A stretch of 64,000 nt of DNA. Source: Parabacteroides sp. PFB2-10. Lineage in GTDB: Bacteria > Bacteroidota > Bacteroidia > Bacteroidales > Tannerellaceae. The stretch covers positions 186,001 through 250,000 of the forward strand of contig NZ_JARXWI010000002.1 in the NCBI RefSeq assembly GCF_029893085.1, given 5' to 3'. The notes below the pieces were generated by a model. That model searched no databases and had not been told where the DNA came from. It saw only the letters and a program-made list of their open reading frames with translations. A program made the position numbers and the translations under genes. Below are positions 42,544-51,588 of this stretch, in pieces (position 1 is the stretch's first letter; every line of letters begins with the position of its first letter).

Positions 42544-43530
42544 TTATGGAATATTTCTCAACAATGTATTTCTCAACAATATTTCGATCAGTAACAGAGC
42601 AAAAACTAATAAAGCCCAAAACTTATACTCTTCCTGTTTTTTGCTGAATTGCTGTACGCTGATCTTCGTTTTCTCCAACTGGTCGATTTCCGCATAGATC
42701 TGTTTCAAACTGGAATTATCCGTAGCGCGGAAATACTGTCCACCTGTTGTCGCGGCAATCTGCTTTAAAGCAGGTTCATCGATCTGCACCTCTATATTGT
42801 GATATTGCACACCAAAAGCCGTTTGAAAAGGATGGGGCGCCATGCCTTGTGTTCCAACCCCGATGGTATACACCCTCACGCCAAATGTACGGGCAATATC
42901 TGCCGCTGTCACCGGAGCAATTTCACCCTGGTTATTCACCCCGTCGGTCAATAGTATGATCACTTTAGAAATAGCATCACTGTCTTTTATACGGCTGACA
43001 GCATTGGCCAGTCCCAGTCCGATAGCCGTACCGTCATTGATCAGGCCGGTCTGAACATCTTTAAATAGATTCAACAACACCGTATGGTCAGTCGTGAGTG
43101 GACATTGTGTAAAGCTCTCTGCCGCAAACACCACCAAACCGATATTATCTGTCGGGCGGCCGTTGATAAAGGAGGCCGCTACATCTTTCGCTGCTTCCAG
43201 GCGGTTCGGTTTCAGGTCTTCTGCCAGCATACTGGTCGATACATCCAATGCCAGCATAATATCGATTCCTTCCGTCGAGCTATTCTCCCAGCGGTTGGTC
43301 GATTGCGGACGTGCCAACACGATGATCAATAAAGCGATTGCCACCATACGGAACACAAAAGGCAAATGCCTTAGATAGACTTTCCAAGAAGCCGTTTTAG
43401 GCAAATCAAAAGCTTCCGAAGAAGACACCTGCAAACTGGCCTGGCTTTTACGCAATTTATAGATGTACCATCCGATCAACGGAATAAGCAGCAATAATAA
43501 ATAGAGATATGTAGGATTTGCAAATACCAT
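42544..43530 (-). CDS. batA: BatA: von Willebrand factor A membrane protein
   Basis: 328 residues. N-terminal helices, vWA domain with MIDAS residues in ALDVSTSM, NDGTAIG and LLTDGVNNQGE, and a C-terminal membrane helix (FWALLVFALLLIEILL). BatA and BatB are paralogues and form a complex in the inner membrane. Bat proteins were described for B. fragilis aerotolerance, though their direct role in oxygen resistance has been questioned. 2 bp after the preceding gene. Confidence 0.93.
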   Translation of the reverse strand: MVFANPTYLYLLLLLIPLIGWYIYKLRKSQASLQVSSSEAFDLPKTASWKVYLRHLPFVFRMVAIALLIIVLARPQSTNRWENSSTEGIDIMLALDVSTSMLAEDLKPNRLEAAKDVAASFINGRPTDNIGLVVFAAESFTQCPLTTDHTVLLNLFKDVQTGLINDGTAIGLGLANAVSRIKDSDAISKVIILLTDGVNNQGEIAPVTAADIARTFGVRVYTIGVGTQGMAPHPFQTAFGVQYHNIEVQIDEPALKQIAATTGGQYFRATDNSSLKQIYAEIDQLEKTKISVQQFSKKQEEYKFWALLVFALLLIEILLRNTLLRNIP

Positions 43531-43532
43531 TG

Positions 43533-44540
43533 TTAATCTTCTTTAGAATTGTTTGTTCCTTCCACTTCATCTTCTCCCTCTTCCGGTTTTTCTTCTTCTT
43601 CCGGTTTTGGAACCTCTTCGATCTTTGTCTGATTCACAAACAGGTAAGCATTGACCATGCTCAGATCATTCTCGTCCGGTAGCGGATGCAGCTTGGCAAA
43701 TTTCACCAGATCAGCCAAACGAAGTATCTGCGCCAGGTTATCCTGAGCCGCTTTATATTCGGTTTCATAACGCATCACATCCAGGATCTCACTGGAAGTC
43801 ATTTCCATCGCATTGGTTCCGAAACGCTCTTCGATATAGCGACGAAGCGTGTCCGTAAGCTGCGTATAGTATTCTTTGTGGCGTCCCTGTTGCCATAATT
43901 TCAATTTCTTAAGCTCATTCAATTCCTTCACCGCTTGTTCGTGGGGAGGTAACTGAGGTTCTGTTCGCACCGGTATAAGCGGTTGCTGGTTTCGTTTGCG
44001 CTGAATGATATAGCCAACAACACATATCAGGAAGATCACCAACAAAATTCCCATCACCAACATCCTGTCAGGCAGATAGTCAGCTAACACAAAAGGAGGC
44101 TTCCAGACATCCTTGATATCATGGAAATTCTCCGGATTCTCTACATCTACAGGCACAGTCGACACTTTTAGGGCTACCTGTTGGGAAGCGATCGTATCAG
44201 TACCATCAATCACCTGGATAGGCGGCAATAGATAAAGCAAAGAATCAAAGGAGGTAATAAGAATATCCTGTTTGATAACCAGTCGGTTGTTTTCTATAAT
44301 CGCTGAATCGGCTGGAGAATAAGCAAGCACTTCAATCCCCTGCATCAGCGTATCAACCGGAAGGACAATCTGCACCGGACGATCAGGATCCGAAGTGACA
44401 GTCAGACTCAAAACAGCCTGCTGCCCGATCAGGATCTCTGAAGGTTGCAACGACACATCGATCAGTGTCCGTTGCGCAAACAGATTTATCCCGGAAACAA
44501 GAAATAAAAGAAACAATATACTTTTACTAATACATTTCAT
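43533..44540 (-). CDS. Bat-operon membrane protein, BatD-like N-terminus
   Basis: 335 residues of a protein commonly found between the DUF58 and batA genes in Bacteroidetes. Signal peptide ending LFA-Q; a periplasmic beta domain (about 25-150: LIDVSLQPSEILIGQQAVLSLTVTSDPD...) like one Oxygen_tol repeat; one membrane helix (MLVMGILLVIFLICVVGYII, about 180-200); a cytoplasmic helical part (AVKELNELKKLKLWQQGRHKEYYTQLTDTLRRYIEERFGTNAMEMTSSEILDVMR, similar to DUF4381-type tails); and a Glu-rich end. No enzyme motif. Probably a partner that couples the cytosolic MoxR/DUF58 proteins to BatA/B (inference). Confidence 0.82.
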   Translation of the reverse strand: MKCISKSILFLLFLVSGINLFAQRTLIDVSLQPSEILIGQQAVLSLTVTSDPDRPVQIVLPVDTLMQGIEVLAYSPADSAIIENNRLVIKQDILITSFDSLLYLLPPIQVIDGTDTIASQQVALKVSTVPVDVENPENFHDIKDVWKPPFVLADYLPDRMLVMGILLVIFLICVVGYIIQRKRNQQPLIPVRTEPQLPPHEQAVKELNELKKLKLWQQGRHKEYYTQLTDTLRRYIEERFGTNAMEMTSSEILDVMRYETEYKAAQDNLAQILRLADLVKFAKLHPLPDENDLSMVNAYLFVNQTKIEEVPKPEEEEKPEEGEDEVEGTNNSKED

Positions 44541-44547
44541 TGTTTGC

Positions 44548-45417
44548 TTAATTACGTTTGTTAAAAAGAGCGATCAACGCTTTCACGTAGTCATCTTCTG
44601 TCCGGACAGAGACTGCGTCTACCCGGCTCTTTTTAAAGGAATCATTCATCACGTTTTGCCGGCGATTCCACCATTCCTGATATCCTTCACGCACTTTAGA
44701 GGAAGAGGTATCGATCCAACGTTCTTTACCGGTTTCCGCATCCCTGATCTTCATCAAACCAACCGAAGGAAGCTCTGCTTCCCGCCGGTCGTACACCTGG
44801 ATAGCTACCACATCATGCTTACGGTTTGCAATAGTCAACGCATCCTTAAAGTTCCCCTTATCGATAAAGTCAGAGATCAGGAAAGTGGTACACCGCTTTT
44901 TAATCGCGTTCGTTAGATACTTTAACACAAGACTGATATCTGTCTGTGTATCTTCTGGTTGGAAATCGATCAGTTCGCGAATAATATACAGAATGTGTTT
45001 CTTCCCTTTCTGGGGAGGAATAAATTTTTCGATCTTATCTGAGAAGAAGATCACCCCGATCTTATCATTATTCTGAATAGCAGAGAAGGCCAGTGTAGCC
45101 GCTATTTCAGTGATAATCTCTTTCTTCATCACATGAACCGAGCCGAACTCACGGCTTCCGGAGACATCGATCAATAACATAACCGTCAACTCCCGCTCTT
45201 CTTCAAAAACCTTGATATAGGGACGGGCATAACGTGCCGTCACATTCCAGTCAATGTCACGCACATCATCGCCAAACTGGTATTCACGCACCTCGCTAAA
45301 GGCCATCCCCCTACCCTTAAAGGCAGAATGGTATTGCCCGGCAAAGATATTCCGCGAAAGTCCCCGGGTCTTTATCTCTATCTGACGTACTTTTTTTAAT
45401 AGTTCACTTGTCTCCAT
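44548..45417 (-). CDS. DUF58-domain protein of the Bat operon
   Basis: 289 residues, soluble, without membrane helices. DUF58 core: KTRGLSRNIFAGQYHSAFKGRGMAFSEVREYQFGDDVRDIDWNVTARYARPYIKVFEEERELTVMLLIDVSGSREFG. The DVSGS sequence marks a degenerate vWA-like fold. It is the typical partner of MoxR ATPases. It lies 91 bp downstream of moxR, the gap containing a 15-bp inverted repeat, and ends 7 bp before the next gene. Confidence 0.93.
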   Translation of the reverse strand: METSELLKKVRQIEIKTRGLSRNIFAGQYHSAFKGRGMAFSEVREYQFGDDVRDIDWNVTARYARPYIKVFEEERELTVMLLIDVSGSREFGSVHVMKKEIITEIAATLAFSAIQNNDKIGVIFFSDKIEKFIPPQKGKKHILYIIRELIDFQPEDTQTDISLVLKYLTNAIKKRCTTFLISDFIDKGNFKDALTIANRKHDVVAIQVYDRREAELPSVGLMKIRDAETGKERWIDTSSSKVREGYQEWWNRRQNVMNDSFKKSRVDAVSVRTEDDYVKALIALFNKRN

Positions 45418-45432
45418 GCTATCAATTGAGAG

Positions 45433-45496
45433 TTGAAAGTTGAAAATTAAAAACTAAAGACTTCATAACAATGCAAATCTCATTTTCAACTTTCAA
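45433..45496 (-). repeat. Inverted repeat between moxR and DUF58 genes
   Basis: Perfect 15-bp arms (45433-45447 TTGAAAGTTGAAAAT and 45482-45496) with a 34-nt loop. It would form a weak AT-rich hairpin in the operon mRNA. Confidence 0.85.
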
Positions 45497-45508
45497 TTTT
45501 CCATTTAC

Positions 45509-46504
45509 TTAAGGTACTTCTACTTTATTCAAAATCTCGCTAATCACCTCTTCTGAGGTAAGGTTATTGGCCTCCGCTTCGTAGCTAAGCCCAATACGAT
45601 GGCGCATCACATCATGACATACGGCACGTATATCTTCCGGAATCACATATCCTCTGCGTTTAATAAAGGCGTATGCCCGGGCAGCCAGCGCCAGGTTGAT
45701 CGACGCACGCGGAGAAGCTCCGAATGAGATCATATTGGCCAGGTTTGCCATGCCATACTCTTGCGGGAAACGGGTTGCAAACACAATATCGACAATATAA
45801 CGTTCGATCTTCTCATCCAGATAGACTTCGCGCACCACCTCGCGTGCTTCCAATATCTCTTGTTTCGACAATACCGGTTTGATTTCCGGAGCCTTGCCGG
45901 ATATATTCTGACGAATGATCAGCTTTTCTTCCTCTTTCTTCGGATAGTTGATCACCACTTTCAGCATGAAACGGTCAACCTGTGCTTCAGGAAGCGGGTA
46001 AGTACCCTCCTGCTCAATTGGATTCTGCGTTGCCATCACGAGAAAAGGCTTAGGCAGCGCATAAGTATGCTCGCTGATCGTGACCTGACGTTCCTGCATT
46101 GCTTCCAGCAAAGCACTCTGCACTTTCGCCGGTGCACGGTTTATTTCATCCGCCAATACAAAGTTCGCAAAGACAGGACCCTGCTTTACCATAAATTCTT
46201 CGTTCTTCTGACTATAGATCATGGTTCCGATCACGTCGGCAGGAAGCAGGTCGGGCGTAAACTGAATACGGCTATACTTCGCATCAATCAACGAAGCCAG
46301 TGTTTTAATAGCCAACGTCTTTGCCAATCCGGGAACCCCTTCCAGCAAGATATGTCCATCCGAAAGCAAACCTATCAACAATGATTCTACCAAATGTTTC
46401 TGACCAACGATTACCTGGTCCATTCCTACTGTAATCAAATTCACAAACGAACTCTTCTTTTCTATTCGTTCATTCAACTCTCGAATATCGACTGTTTGAC
46501 TCAT
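45509..46504 (-). CDS. moxR: MoxR-family AAA+ ATPase
   Basis: 331 residues, AAA+ ATPase of the MoxR group. Walker A GVPGLAKT near residue 55, Walker B VLADEINRAP, sensor 1 ATQNPIEQEGTYPLPEAQVDRF, sensor 2 region GASPRASINL. MoxR proteins act as chaperones for vWA-domain partners, here DUF58, BatA and BatB. First gene of the Bat operon, with a -7 box at 46568-46575. Confidence 0.94.
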   Translation of the reverse strand: MSQTVDIRELNERIEKKSSFVNLITVGMDQVIVGQKHLVESLLIGLLSDGHILLEGVPGLAKTLAIKTLASLIDAKYSRIQFTPDLLPADVIGTMIYSQKNEEFMVKQGPVFANFVLADEINRAPAKVQSALLEAMQERQVTISEHTYALPKPFLVMATQNPIEQEGTYPLPEAQVDRFMLKVVINYPKKEEEKLIIRQNISGKAPEIKPVLSKQEILEAREVVREVYLDEKIERYIVDIVFATRFPQEYGMANLANMISFGASPRASINLALAARAYAFIKRRGYVIPEDIRAVCHDVMRHRIGLSYEAEANNLTSEEVISEILNKVEVP

Positions 46505-46567
46505 AAATAAATAGTTATTGTGTTATAATTTTTTCCTTGTGTTTACTATGTCCGCTCTTTAGTTGCA

Positions 46568-46575
46568 CAAAATTA
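46568..46575 (-). promoter_or_regulatory. -7 box for the moxR-bat operon
   Basis: TAATTTTG on the minus strand, 63 bp upstream of the moxR ATG. Confidence 0.5.
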
Positions 46576-46665
46576 GAAATGTTAAAGACGCATACGGAAC
46601 TTTTGCCGTTAAATTATTATAACTAACGTGCGTAGTTTATTTAAATTATAAAACGTACAAACGTT

Positions 46666-47670
46666 TTAATTAGTGCTTCCGACAATTTCAGCCTGAATAG
46701 CCGCCGCCTTTTCAATGGCTTCCCGGCTTCGTGTTATTTCATAAAGCTCCGGCCGTGGTACTTTTATCTCTGTCCCTATCGGGATATTATTCGGATTGGT
46801 AATATGATCTTTATTATAATCATACAGATAGACCCAGAAGAACTTATGTCCATAATGCTCCAGCGCTATCATAGTCAATGTTAGACCTGGCTCTATAACC
46901 ACACGGGCAATTACCTCTTCTTCCTGCTTTTCTTTTACAGGCGCTATTACTGTTTCCGAATCTTCGATCTCTTCCGTTGGTTCATTCTCTTCCGGCATTT
47001 CTGTCGGAACGACCTCCGGCTGAGGGGCAACGGCCGCTACCGGCAACGTTTCCTGTACAGAGGGTGAGTCTATCAAGAAATGATAAACAAATGCTCCGGC
47101 AAGAACCAAAAATATCAACGTGATGAATAAAACCCAATTAAAACGTTTATTTCGGGGCTTCTCCGGCTCCGTCACGTCAGTTTCCTGAGTGGGCTCCGCT
47201 ACTATTGGTTCAGGTTCTATTTGTTCCGGTACGGTCGGTTCGGGCTCTTCCGGTTCCTCCGACACTGTTATTTCAACTTCTTCCACCACTTCCGGTTCCT
47301 GAGAGATTTCCTCCTCTTTTTTCTCTTCCGATTCAATCAATGCAGATTCATCCTCCACTTCTACGCTCTCGAAAAAGGAAAAAGGAGCATTAACCAGTTC
47401 TTTCAGTTCTTTATCCGGTGTAAAGGTCAACTTAAAATGTCCCGGAATGACAAACCGCTCTCCGGTATTTACATGTATACTTTCCCGGTCTTCTACTTCG
47501 ATGATCTTGAAAGTCCCGATCTCTTTGATTTTAACTATCCTGTCTTCAAAAACGCCATGCGAGACAAGCGAAACAAATTCTTTCAGAAATTCTTCCGTTT
47601 CTTTTTTCTTCCGTCCGGTTTTCTCTGCCAACAAACCGGCCAGATCTGAGATAGATAGCCGGTTATTCAT
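46666..47670 (-). CDS. HU-like domain fused to a membrane helix and LysM-like domain
   Basis: 334 residues with an unusual order. Residues 1-~90 are an HU/IHF-type fold (LSISDLAGLLAEKTGRKKKETEEFLKEFVSLVSHGVFEDRIVKIKEIGTFKIIEVEDRESIHVNTGERFVIPGHFKLTFTPDKELKELV). Residues ~100-165 are Glu/Pro-rich. A membrane helix follows (FNWVLFITLIFLVLAGAFVYHFLI, about 173-196), then a second acidic linker, and a LysM-like segment (VVIEPGLTLTMIALEHYGHKFFWVYLYDYNKDHITNPNNIPIGTEIKVP, about 255-305). The HU part would be cytoplasmic and the LysM part periplasmic. Overlaps the 3' end of a normal HU gene by 8 bp. A role in tethering DNA to the envelope is an inference. Confidence 0.85.
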   Translation of the reverse strand: MNNRLSISDLAGLLAEKTGRKKKETEEFLKEFVSLVSHGVFEDRIVKIKEIGTFKIIEVEDRESIHVNTGERFVIPGHFKLTFTPDKELKELVNAPFSFFESVEVEDESALIESEEKKEEEISQEPEVVEEVEITVSEEPEEPEPTVPEQIEPEPIVAEPTQETDVTEPEKPRNKRFNWVLFITLIFLVLAGAFVYHFLIDSPSVQETLPVAAVAPQPEVVPTEMPEENEPTEEIEDSETVIAPVKEKQEEEVIARVVIEPGLTLTMIALEHYGHKFFWVYLYDYNKDHITNPNNIPIGTEIKVPRPELYEITRSREAIEKAAAIQAEIVGSTN

Positions 47671-47953
47671 CGCCTTTCAATTCTTTTAGTTTATTTTTCA
47701 TGGTCTTACCCGATTTGAAAACGGGAACCAATTTGGGGGGCACCAGATAACGCTTGCCTGTAGCCGGGTTCACGGTGATGCGCTCGGCCTTCTTCTTTAC
47801 TTCAAATTGCCCAAATCCCTGGAAGTAAATAGAATCACCACCAACTAACGAATCGCCCACCACAGCGCTCAAAGCCGACATCATATCAGCCACTTCCTGT
47901 TGTGTCCATTCGAGGCGCTTGGATAATTCTATGACAAGCTCTTTGTTTTTCAT
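47663..47953 (-). CDS. HU-family DNA-binding protein
   Basis: 96 residues. LVIELSKRLEWTQQEVADMMSALSAVVGDSLVGGDSIYFQGFGQFEVKKKAERITVNPATGKRYLVPPKLVPVFKSGKTMKNKL is a full HU/IHF fold, with the beta-arm sequence NPATGKRY (the usual R-N-P-x-T-G with the first Arg shifted) that intercalates DNA with a Pro. A nucleoid-associated protein. Translationally coupled by an 8-bp overlap to the HU-TM-LysM gene downstream. Confidence 0.93.
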   Translation of the reverse strand: MKNKELVIELSKRLEWTQQEVADMMSALSAVVGDSLVGGDSIYFQGFGQFEVKKKAERITVNPATGKRYLVPPKLVPVFKSGKTMKNKLKELKGDE

Positions 47954-48007
47954 GCCTTATTCTCTTGTGATGTGCAAATATTAATGATAATTTTGGAATC
48001 ATCCAAA

Positions 48008-49306
48008 TCATTCTTGCACATTTCCATATAATTCAAAAGGTTGGGCATCTGTCATATATACCGGATAGCATGTTCCGGGTATCAGTTTTTTATCTTTACT
48101 AATCAATACTTCGGGATCTACTTCCGGTGAATCGAATTCTGTCCGTCCGATATAGTAATCATCTTCTTCGCGATCGACAATCGTCTTGAACAGCTTCCCT
48201 ACTTTCGCTTCGTTTATTTCCGCCGCGATCCTTTCCTGTATGCGCATCAGATGATCCAAACGCTCTTCTTTCACCTCCTGAGGAACATCGTCGGTGTAAT
48301 GCTTATAGGAATAAGTTCCTACTTCATGGCTATAGGCAAAGGCACCTAAACGCTCGAAGCGAACCTTCTGTACAAAATCAATCAGTTCTTCAAAATCCTT
48401 CTCTGTTTCCTGTGCATGCCCGGTCATCAACGTTGTCCGCAAATGAATGCCCGGCACCTCTTCGCGGATGCGGGAAATCAAGTCATAGGTTTCCTGGCTA
48501 CTGATCTTGCGCCTCATCACCTCCAGCATATGGTCACTGATATGTTGCAATGCGATATCCATATATTTACAGACATTGTCACGCTCACGCATCACCCGCA
48601 ACAGATCGTAAGGAAACTGCGACGGATAGCCATAATGCAAGCGGATCCATTCCACTCCCGGTATATCCGACAAACGTTCGACCAGTTCCGGCAAAGCCAG
48701 GCGTTTATAATTGTCTTGCCCATAATAGGTCAGATCTTGGGCAATCAATTGAAATTCTTTCACACCCTGCGCAACCAACAGGCGCACCTCTTCTTCCAGT
48801 GTTTCCATCGAGCGCGACTGATAACGTCCCGTAATCAAAGGGATAGAACAATAAGAGCATGTACGATTACAGCCTTCAGCTATTTTCAGGTAGGCATAAT
48901 GGTTCGGGGTAGTGATGATACGATGCGAAGCCAGCTCCTGGTGGTACGACTTGCCTAAATCCGTAATCAGCTCCTGCCAATTGAACTTTCCATAAAAACG
49001 ATCCACTTCGGGCAGTTCCGTTTTCATCTCTTTCAGAAAGCGTTGCGACAAGCAACCCATAACAAACAGCTTCCCTATTTTCCCTTTTCGCTTAGCTTCA
49101 CCAAGCGCCAGAATGGTATTGATGGATTCTTCCTGGGCATCGCCAATGAAACCACAGGTATTGACTACAACTATTTCCCCGTTTATCTTATCCGTATCAT
49201 GCGTCACCTGATAACCATTGGCCACAAACTGGCGCATCAATTGTTCCGAGTCAACCAGGTTTTTGGAGCAGCCTAAGGTTAGGATATCTACTTTATTCTT
49301 ACGCAT
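48008..49306 (-). CDS. rimO: Ribosomal protein S12 methylthiotransferase RimO
   Basis: 432 residues. Radical-SAM methylthiotransferase that modifies an Asp of S12. The UPF0004 N-terminal domain has three cluster Cys in LTLGCSKNLVDSEQL, VVVNTCGFIGDAQEES and FVMGCLSQRF; the radical SAM core has CNRTCSYCSIP (C-x3-C-x2-C); a TRAM domain closes the protein. GCSKNLVDSE favours RimO over MiaB. The ATG is 3 bp after the ftsY stop, so the genes are one transcript. Confidence 0.96.
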   Translation of the reverse strand: MRKNKVDILTLGCSKNLVDSEQLMRQFVANGYQVTHDTDKINGEIVVVNTCGFIGDAQEESINTILALGEAKRKGKIGKLFVMGCLSQRFLKEMKTELPEVDRFYGKFNWQELITDLGKSYHQELASHRIITTPNHYAYLKIAEGCNRTCSYCSIPLITGRYQSRSMETLEEEVRLLVAQGVKEFQLIAQDLTYYGQDNYKRLALPELVERLSDIPGVEWIRLHYGYPSQFPYDLLRVMRERDNVCKYMDIALQHISDHMLEVMRRKISSQETYDLISRIREEVPGIHLRTTLMTGHAQETEKDFEELIDFVQKVRFERLGAFAYSHEVGTYSYKHYTDDVPQEVKEERLDHLMRIQERIAAEINEAKVGKLFKTIVDREEDDYYIGRTEFDSPEVDPEVLISKDKKLIPGTCYPVYMTDAQPFELYGNVQE

Positions 49307-49309
49307 CTG

Positions 49310-50263
49310 TTATTCCCCAAACAACGAATCAACAAATTCTTTCTTGCGGAATACCTGCAAATCTTCTATTCCTTCGCCTAATCCGATATATTTCACCGGG
49401 ATACGGAAATGATCGGAAATACCAATCACTACGCCCCCTTTTGCCGTTCCGTCTAATTTAGTAACAGCCAACGCATTGACCTCGGTTGCTGCTGTGAATT
49501 GTTTAGCCTGTTCAAAGGCATTTTGCCCGGTCGATCCGTCAAGCACCAACAGGATCTCGTGCGGAGCATCCGGCACCACCTTCTTCATAACATTCTTGAT
49601 TTTGGTCAATTCGTTCATCAGGTTCACCTTGTTATGCAAGCGCCCTGCCGTATCGATAATAACCACATCCGCCTGATTGGCCTTCGCAGAGGTCAGGGTG
49701 TCGAAGGCTACTGAAGCCGGATCCGAACCCATCTTTTGTTTCACAATGGGAACCCCTACCCTTTCGCTCCAGATAACTAACTGTTCTACGGCGGCAGCAC
49801 GGAACGTATCAGCTGCTCCCAGGTAAACGTTTTTGCCTGCTTTTTTGAACTGATAGGCCAGCTTACCGATCGTTGTCGTTTTGCCTACGCCATTGACGCC
49901 AACCACCATAATCACATAAGGCGATTTGTCGACAGGCAGTTCGAAGCCATCCCCGTCCTGGGTATTGTTTTCGGTCAATAAGGCCGCTATCTCTTCCCGG
50001 AGAATGGCGGTTAGTTCACTGGTATTGACATATTTATCCTTAGAAACGCGCTTTTCTATCCGTTCGATGATCTTCAACGTCGTATCCACTCCCACATCCG
50101 ATGTGATCAGAATCTCCTCCAGATCATCCAACACATCATCGTCAACCCGGCTTTTACCGGCAACCGCCCGTGTGATCTTCGAAAAAACATTCTCCTTTGT
50201 TTTAGACAACCCTTTATCTAAGGTCTCCTTTTTATTCTTATTGAAAAAACCAAAAATTGCCAT
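49310..50263 (-). CDS. ftsY: Signal recognition particle receptor FtsY
   Basis: 317 residues. Short N-terminal basic segment instead of the long acidic A domain of E. coli, then the N helical bundle and the SRP GTPase G domain: G1 MVVGVNGVGKTTTIGKLA, insertion box AADTFRAAAVEQL, G3 DTAGRLHN, G4 TKLDGTAKGG, and the closing GLGEGIEDLQVF. Docks the SRP-ribosome complex at the membrane. Confidence 0.97.
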   Translation of the reverse strand: MAIFGFFNKNKKETLDKGLSKTKENVFSKITRAVAGKSRVDDDVLDDLEEILITSDVGVDTTLKIIERIEKRVSKDKYVNTSELTAILREEIAALLTENNTQDGDGFELPVDKSPYVIMVVGVNGVGKTTTIGKLAYQFKKAGKNVYLGAADTFRAAAVEQLVIWSERVGVPIVKQKMGSDPASVAFDTLTSAKANQADVVIIDTAGRLHNKVNLMNELTKIKNVMKKVVPDAPHEILLVLDGSTGQNAFEQAKQFTAATEVNALAVTKLDGTAKGGVVIGISDHFRIPVKYIGLGEGIEDLQVFRKKEFVDSLFGE

Positions 50264-50312
50264 CTGTTTTACCTTAATTTATATATAGAGTGCGAAATTA
50301 CTACTTAAAACT

Positions 50313-50340
50313 CATAATTCATAATTCACAATTCATAATT
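50313..50340. repeat. Heptanucleotide repeat between nspC and ftsY
   Basis: Four 7-bp units, CATAATT three times and CACAATT once. AT-rich spacer of the kind common between Bacteroidetes genes. Confidence 0.8.
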
Positions 50341-50352
50341 GCTGCATAGCAC

Positions 50353-51492
50353 TCAACTCATCCGATGTTTATAGTCTTCGTATCCAAACTCACGAAGCAT
50401 CACCAGTTTTTCCTCCCGGGTCCACATGGCGATCGAAGGATGCGGAATACCGTTAAACATATTGGTTTTCACGATCGTATAATGGATCATATCTTCAAAG
50501 ATCAATCGGTCGCCCACACGCAACGGCTTCGTAAAATACCAGTCACCCATAAAGTCACCACTCAGGCAACTATTTCCGCCAATACGGTAGGCATAGGCAC
50601 CCTTTTCTTTACTCACCGCCTGTCGTATCACCGGCTGATAGGGCATTTCCAGGCAGTCGGGCATATGACAGGTAAAAGAGGCATCGATTATAGCCGTCCG
50701 AATGCCATGATTCTCCACCACGTCCACCACGGTCGTCAACAAGAATCCGGTCTGCCAGGCAAAGGCGCTCCCCGGCTCCATAATGATCTCCAGATTCGGG
50801 TATTTCTCTTTAAAACCTTTCAATAAACGGATCAGATGCTCCACATCATATCCCTTGCGCGTCATCAGATGTCCACCTCCCATATTCAGCCATTTCACCT
50901 GCGGGAGTAATGCCCCAAAACGCTTCTCAATTGCTTCCAATGTACGCTCCAGGTCATACGAAGAGGATTCACACAACGAATGAAAATGTAAACCTTCAAT
51001 TCCGGCAGGCAAACCGTCTGTTAATAAATTACTTACCACGCCCATCCTCGAACCGGGAGCCGTAGGATTGTAGAGATCTGTTTCTACGACCGAGAACTCC
51101 GGATTGATGCGCAAGCCACATGACACCTTGTTCCCATCGGCTACGACCATCGGATAAAAACGATCAAACTGCGAAAGTGAATTAAAGGTAATATGGCTAC
51201 TGTATTTCAGGAGATTCGGGAAATCCTGTTCGGTATAAGCCGGCGAATAGGTATGCGCCAGGCTCCCCATCTCCTCGTATGCCAACCGGGCTTCATAGAT
51301 GGAACTGGCCGTGGAATAGGGAATATATTCGCGTACAACGGGAAAGGCCTTCCAGAGCGCAAATGCCTTAAAAGCCAATATAATACTTACACCGGCACGC
51401 TCCTTTACCTCTTTTATCAACTTAAGGTTTTCCCGCAACAACCTTTCTTCCAACACATAACATGGCGATGGGATCTGATCAATCAATATCAT
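50353..51492 (-). CDS. nspC: Carboxynorspermidine/carboxyspermidine decarboxylase
   Basis: 379 residues, PLP enzyme of the alanine racemase-fold decarboxylases. PLP Lys42 in LAFKAFALW, phosphate-binding GGGHL and EPGSAFAW, and the dimer-interface Cys/Asp in GNSCLSGDFMGDW. It makes spermidine or norspermidine from the carboxy form in the aspartate-semialdehyde polyamine route of gut Bacteroidetes. The partner dehydrogenase (carboxyspermidine synthase) is not next to it. Own -7 box at 51519-51526. Confidence 0.95.
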   Translation of the reverse strand: MILIDQIPSPCYVLEERLLRENLKLIKEVKERAGVSIILAFKAFALWKAFPVVREYIPYSTASSIYEARLAYEEMGSLAHTYSPAYTEQDFPNLLKYSSHITFNSLSQFDRFYPMVVADGNKVSCGLRINPEFSVVETDLYNPTAPGSRMGVVSNLLTDGLPAGIEGLHFHSLCESSSYDLERTLEAIEKRFGALLPQVKWLNMGGGHLMTRKGYDVEHLIRLLKGFKEKYPNLEIIMEPGSAFAWQTGFLLTTVVDVVENHGIRTAIIDASFTCHMPDCLEMPYQPVIRQAVSKEKGAYAYRIGGNSCLSGDFMGDWYFTKPLRVGDRLIFEDMIHYTIVKTNMFNGIPHPSIAMWTREEKLVMLREFGYEDYKHRMS

Positions 51493-51518
51493 TCCGTATT
51501 TGTTTTTAGAATAGAAGG

Positions 51519-51526
51519 CAAATATA
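51519..51526 (-). promoter_or_regulatory. -7 box for nspC
   Basis: TATATTTG on the minus strand, 26 bp upstream of the ATG at 51492. Confidence 0.5.
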
Positions 51527-51588
51527 CCGTTTTTTTAGTAATCTTTTTTGCCGGCGACACAAACCGCCTCTTCGGCACAACTCCCGCT

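Noticed and set aside
45761-46384. 207-codon plus-strand frame
   Set aside because: Antisense to moxR; composition (His/Gln/Phe-rich) is typical of a shadow frame.
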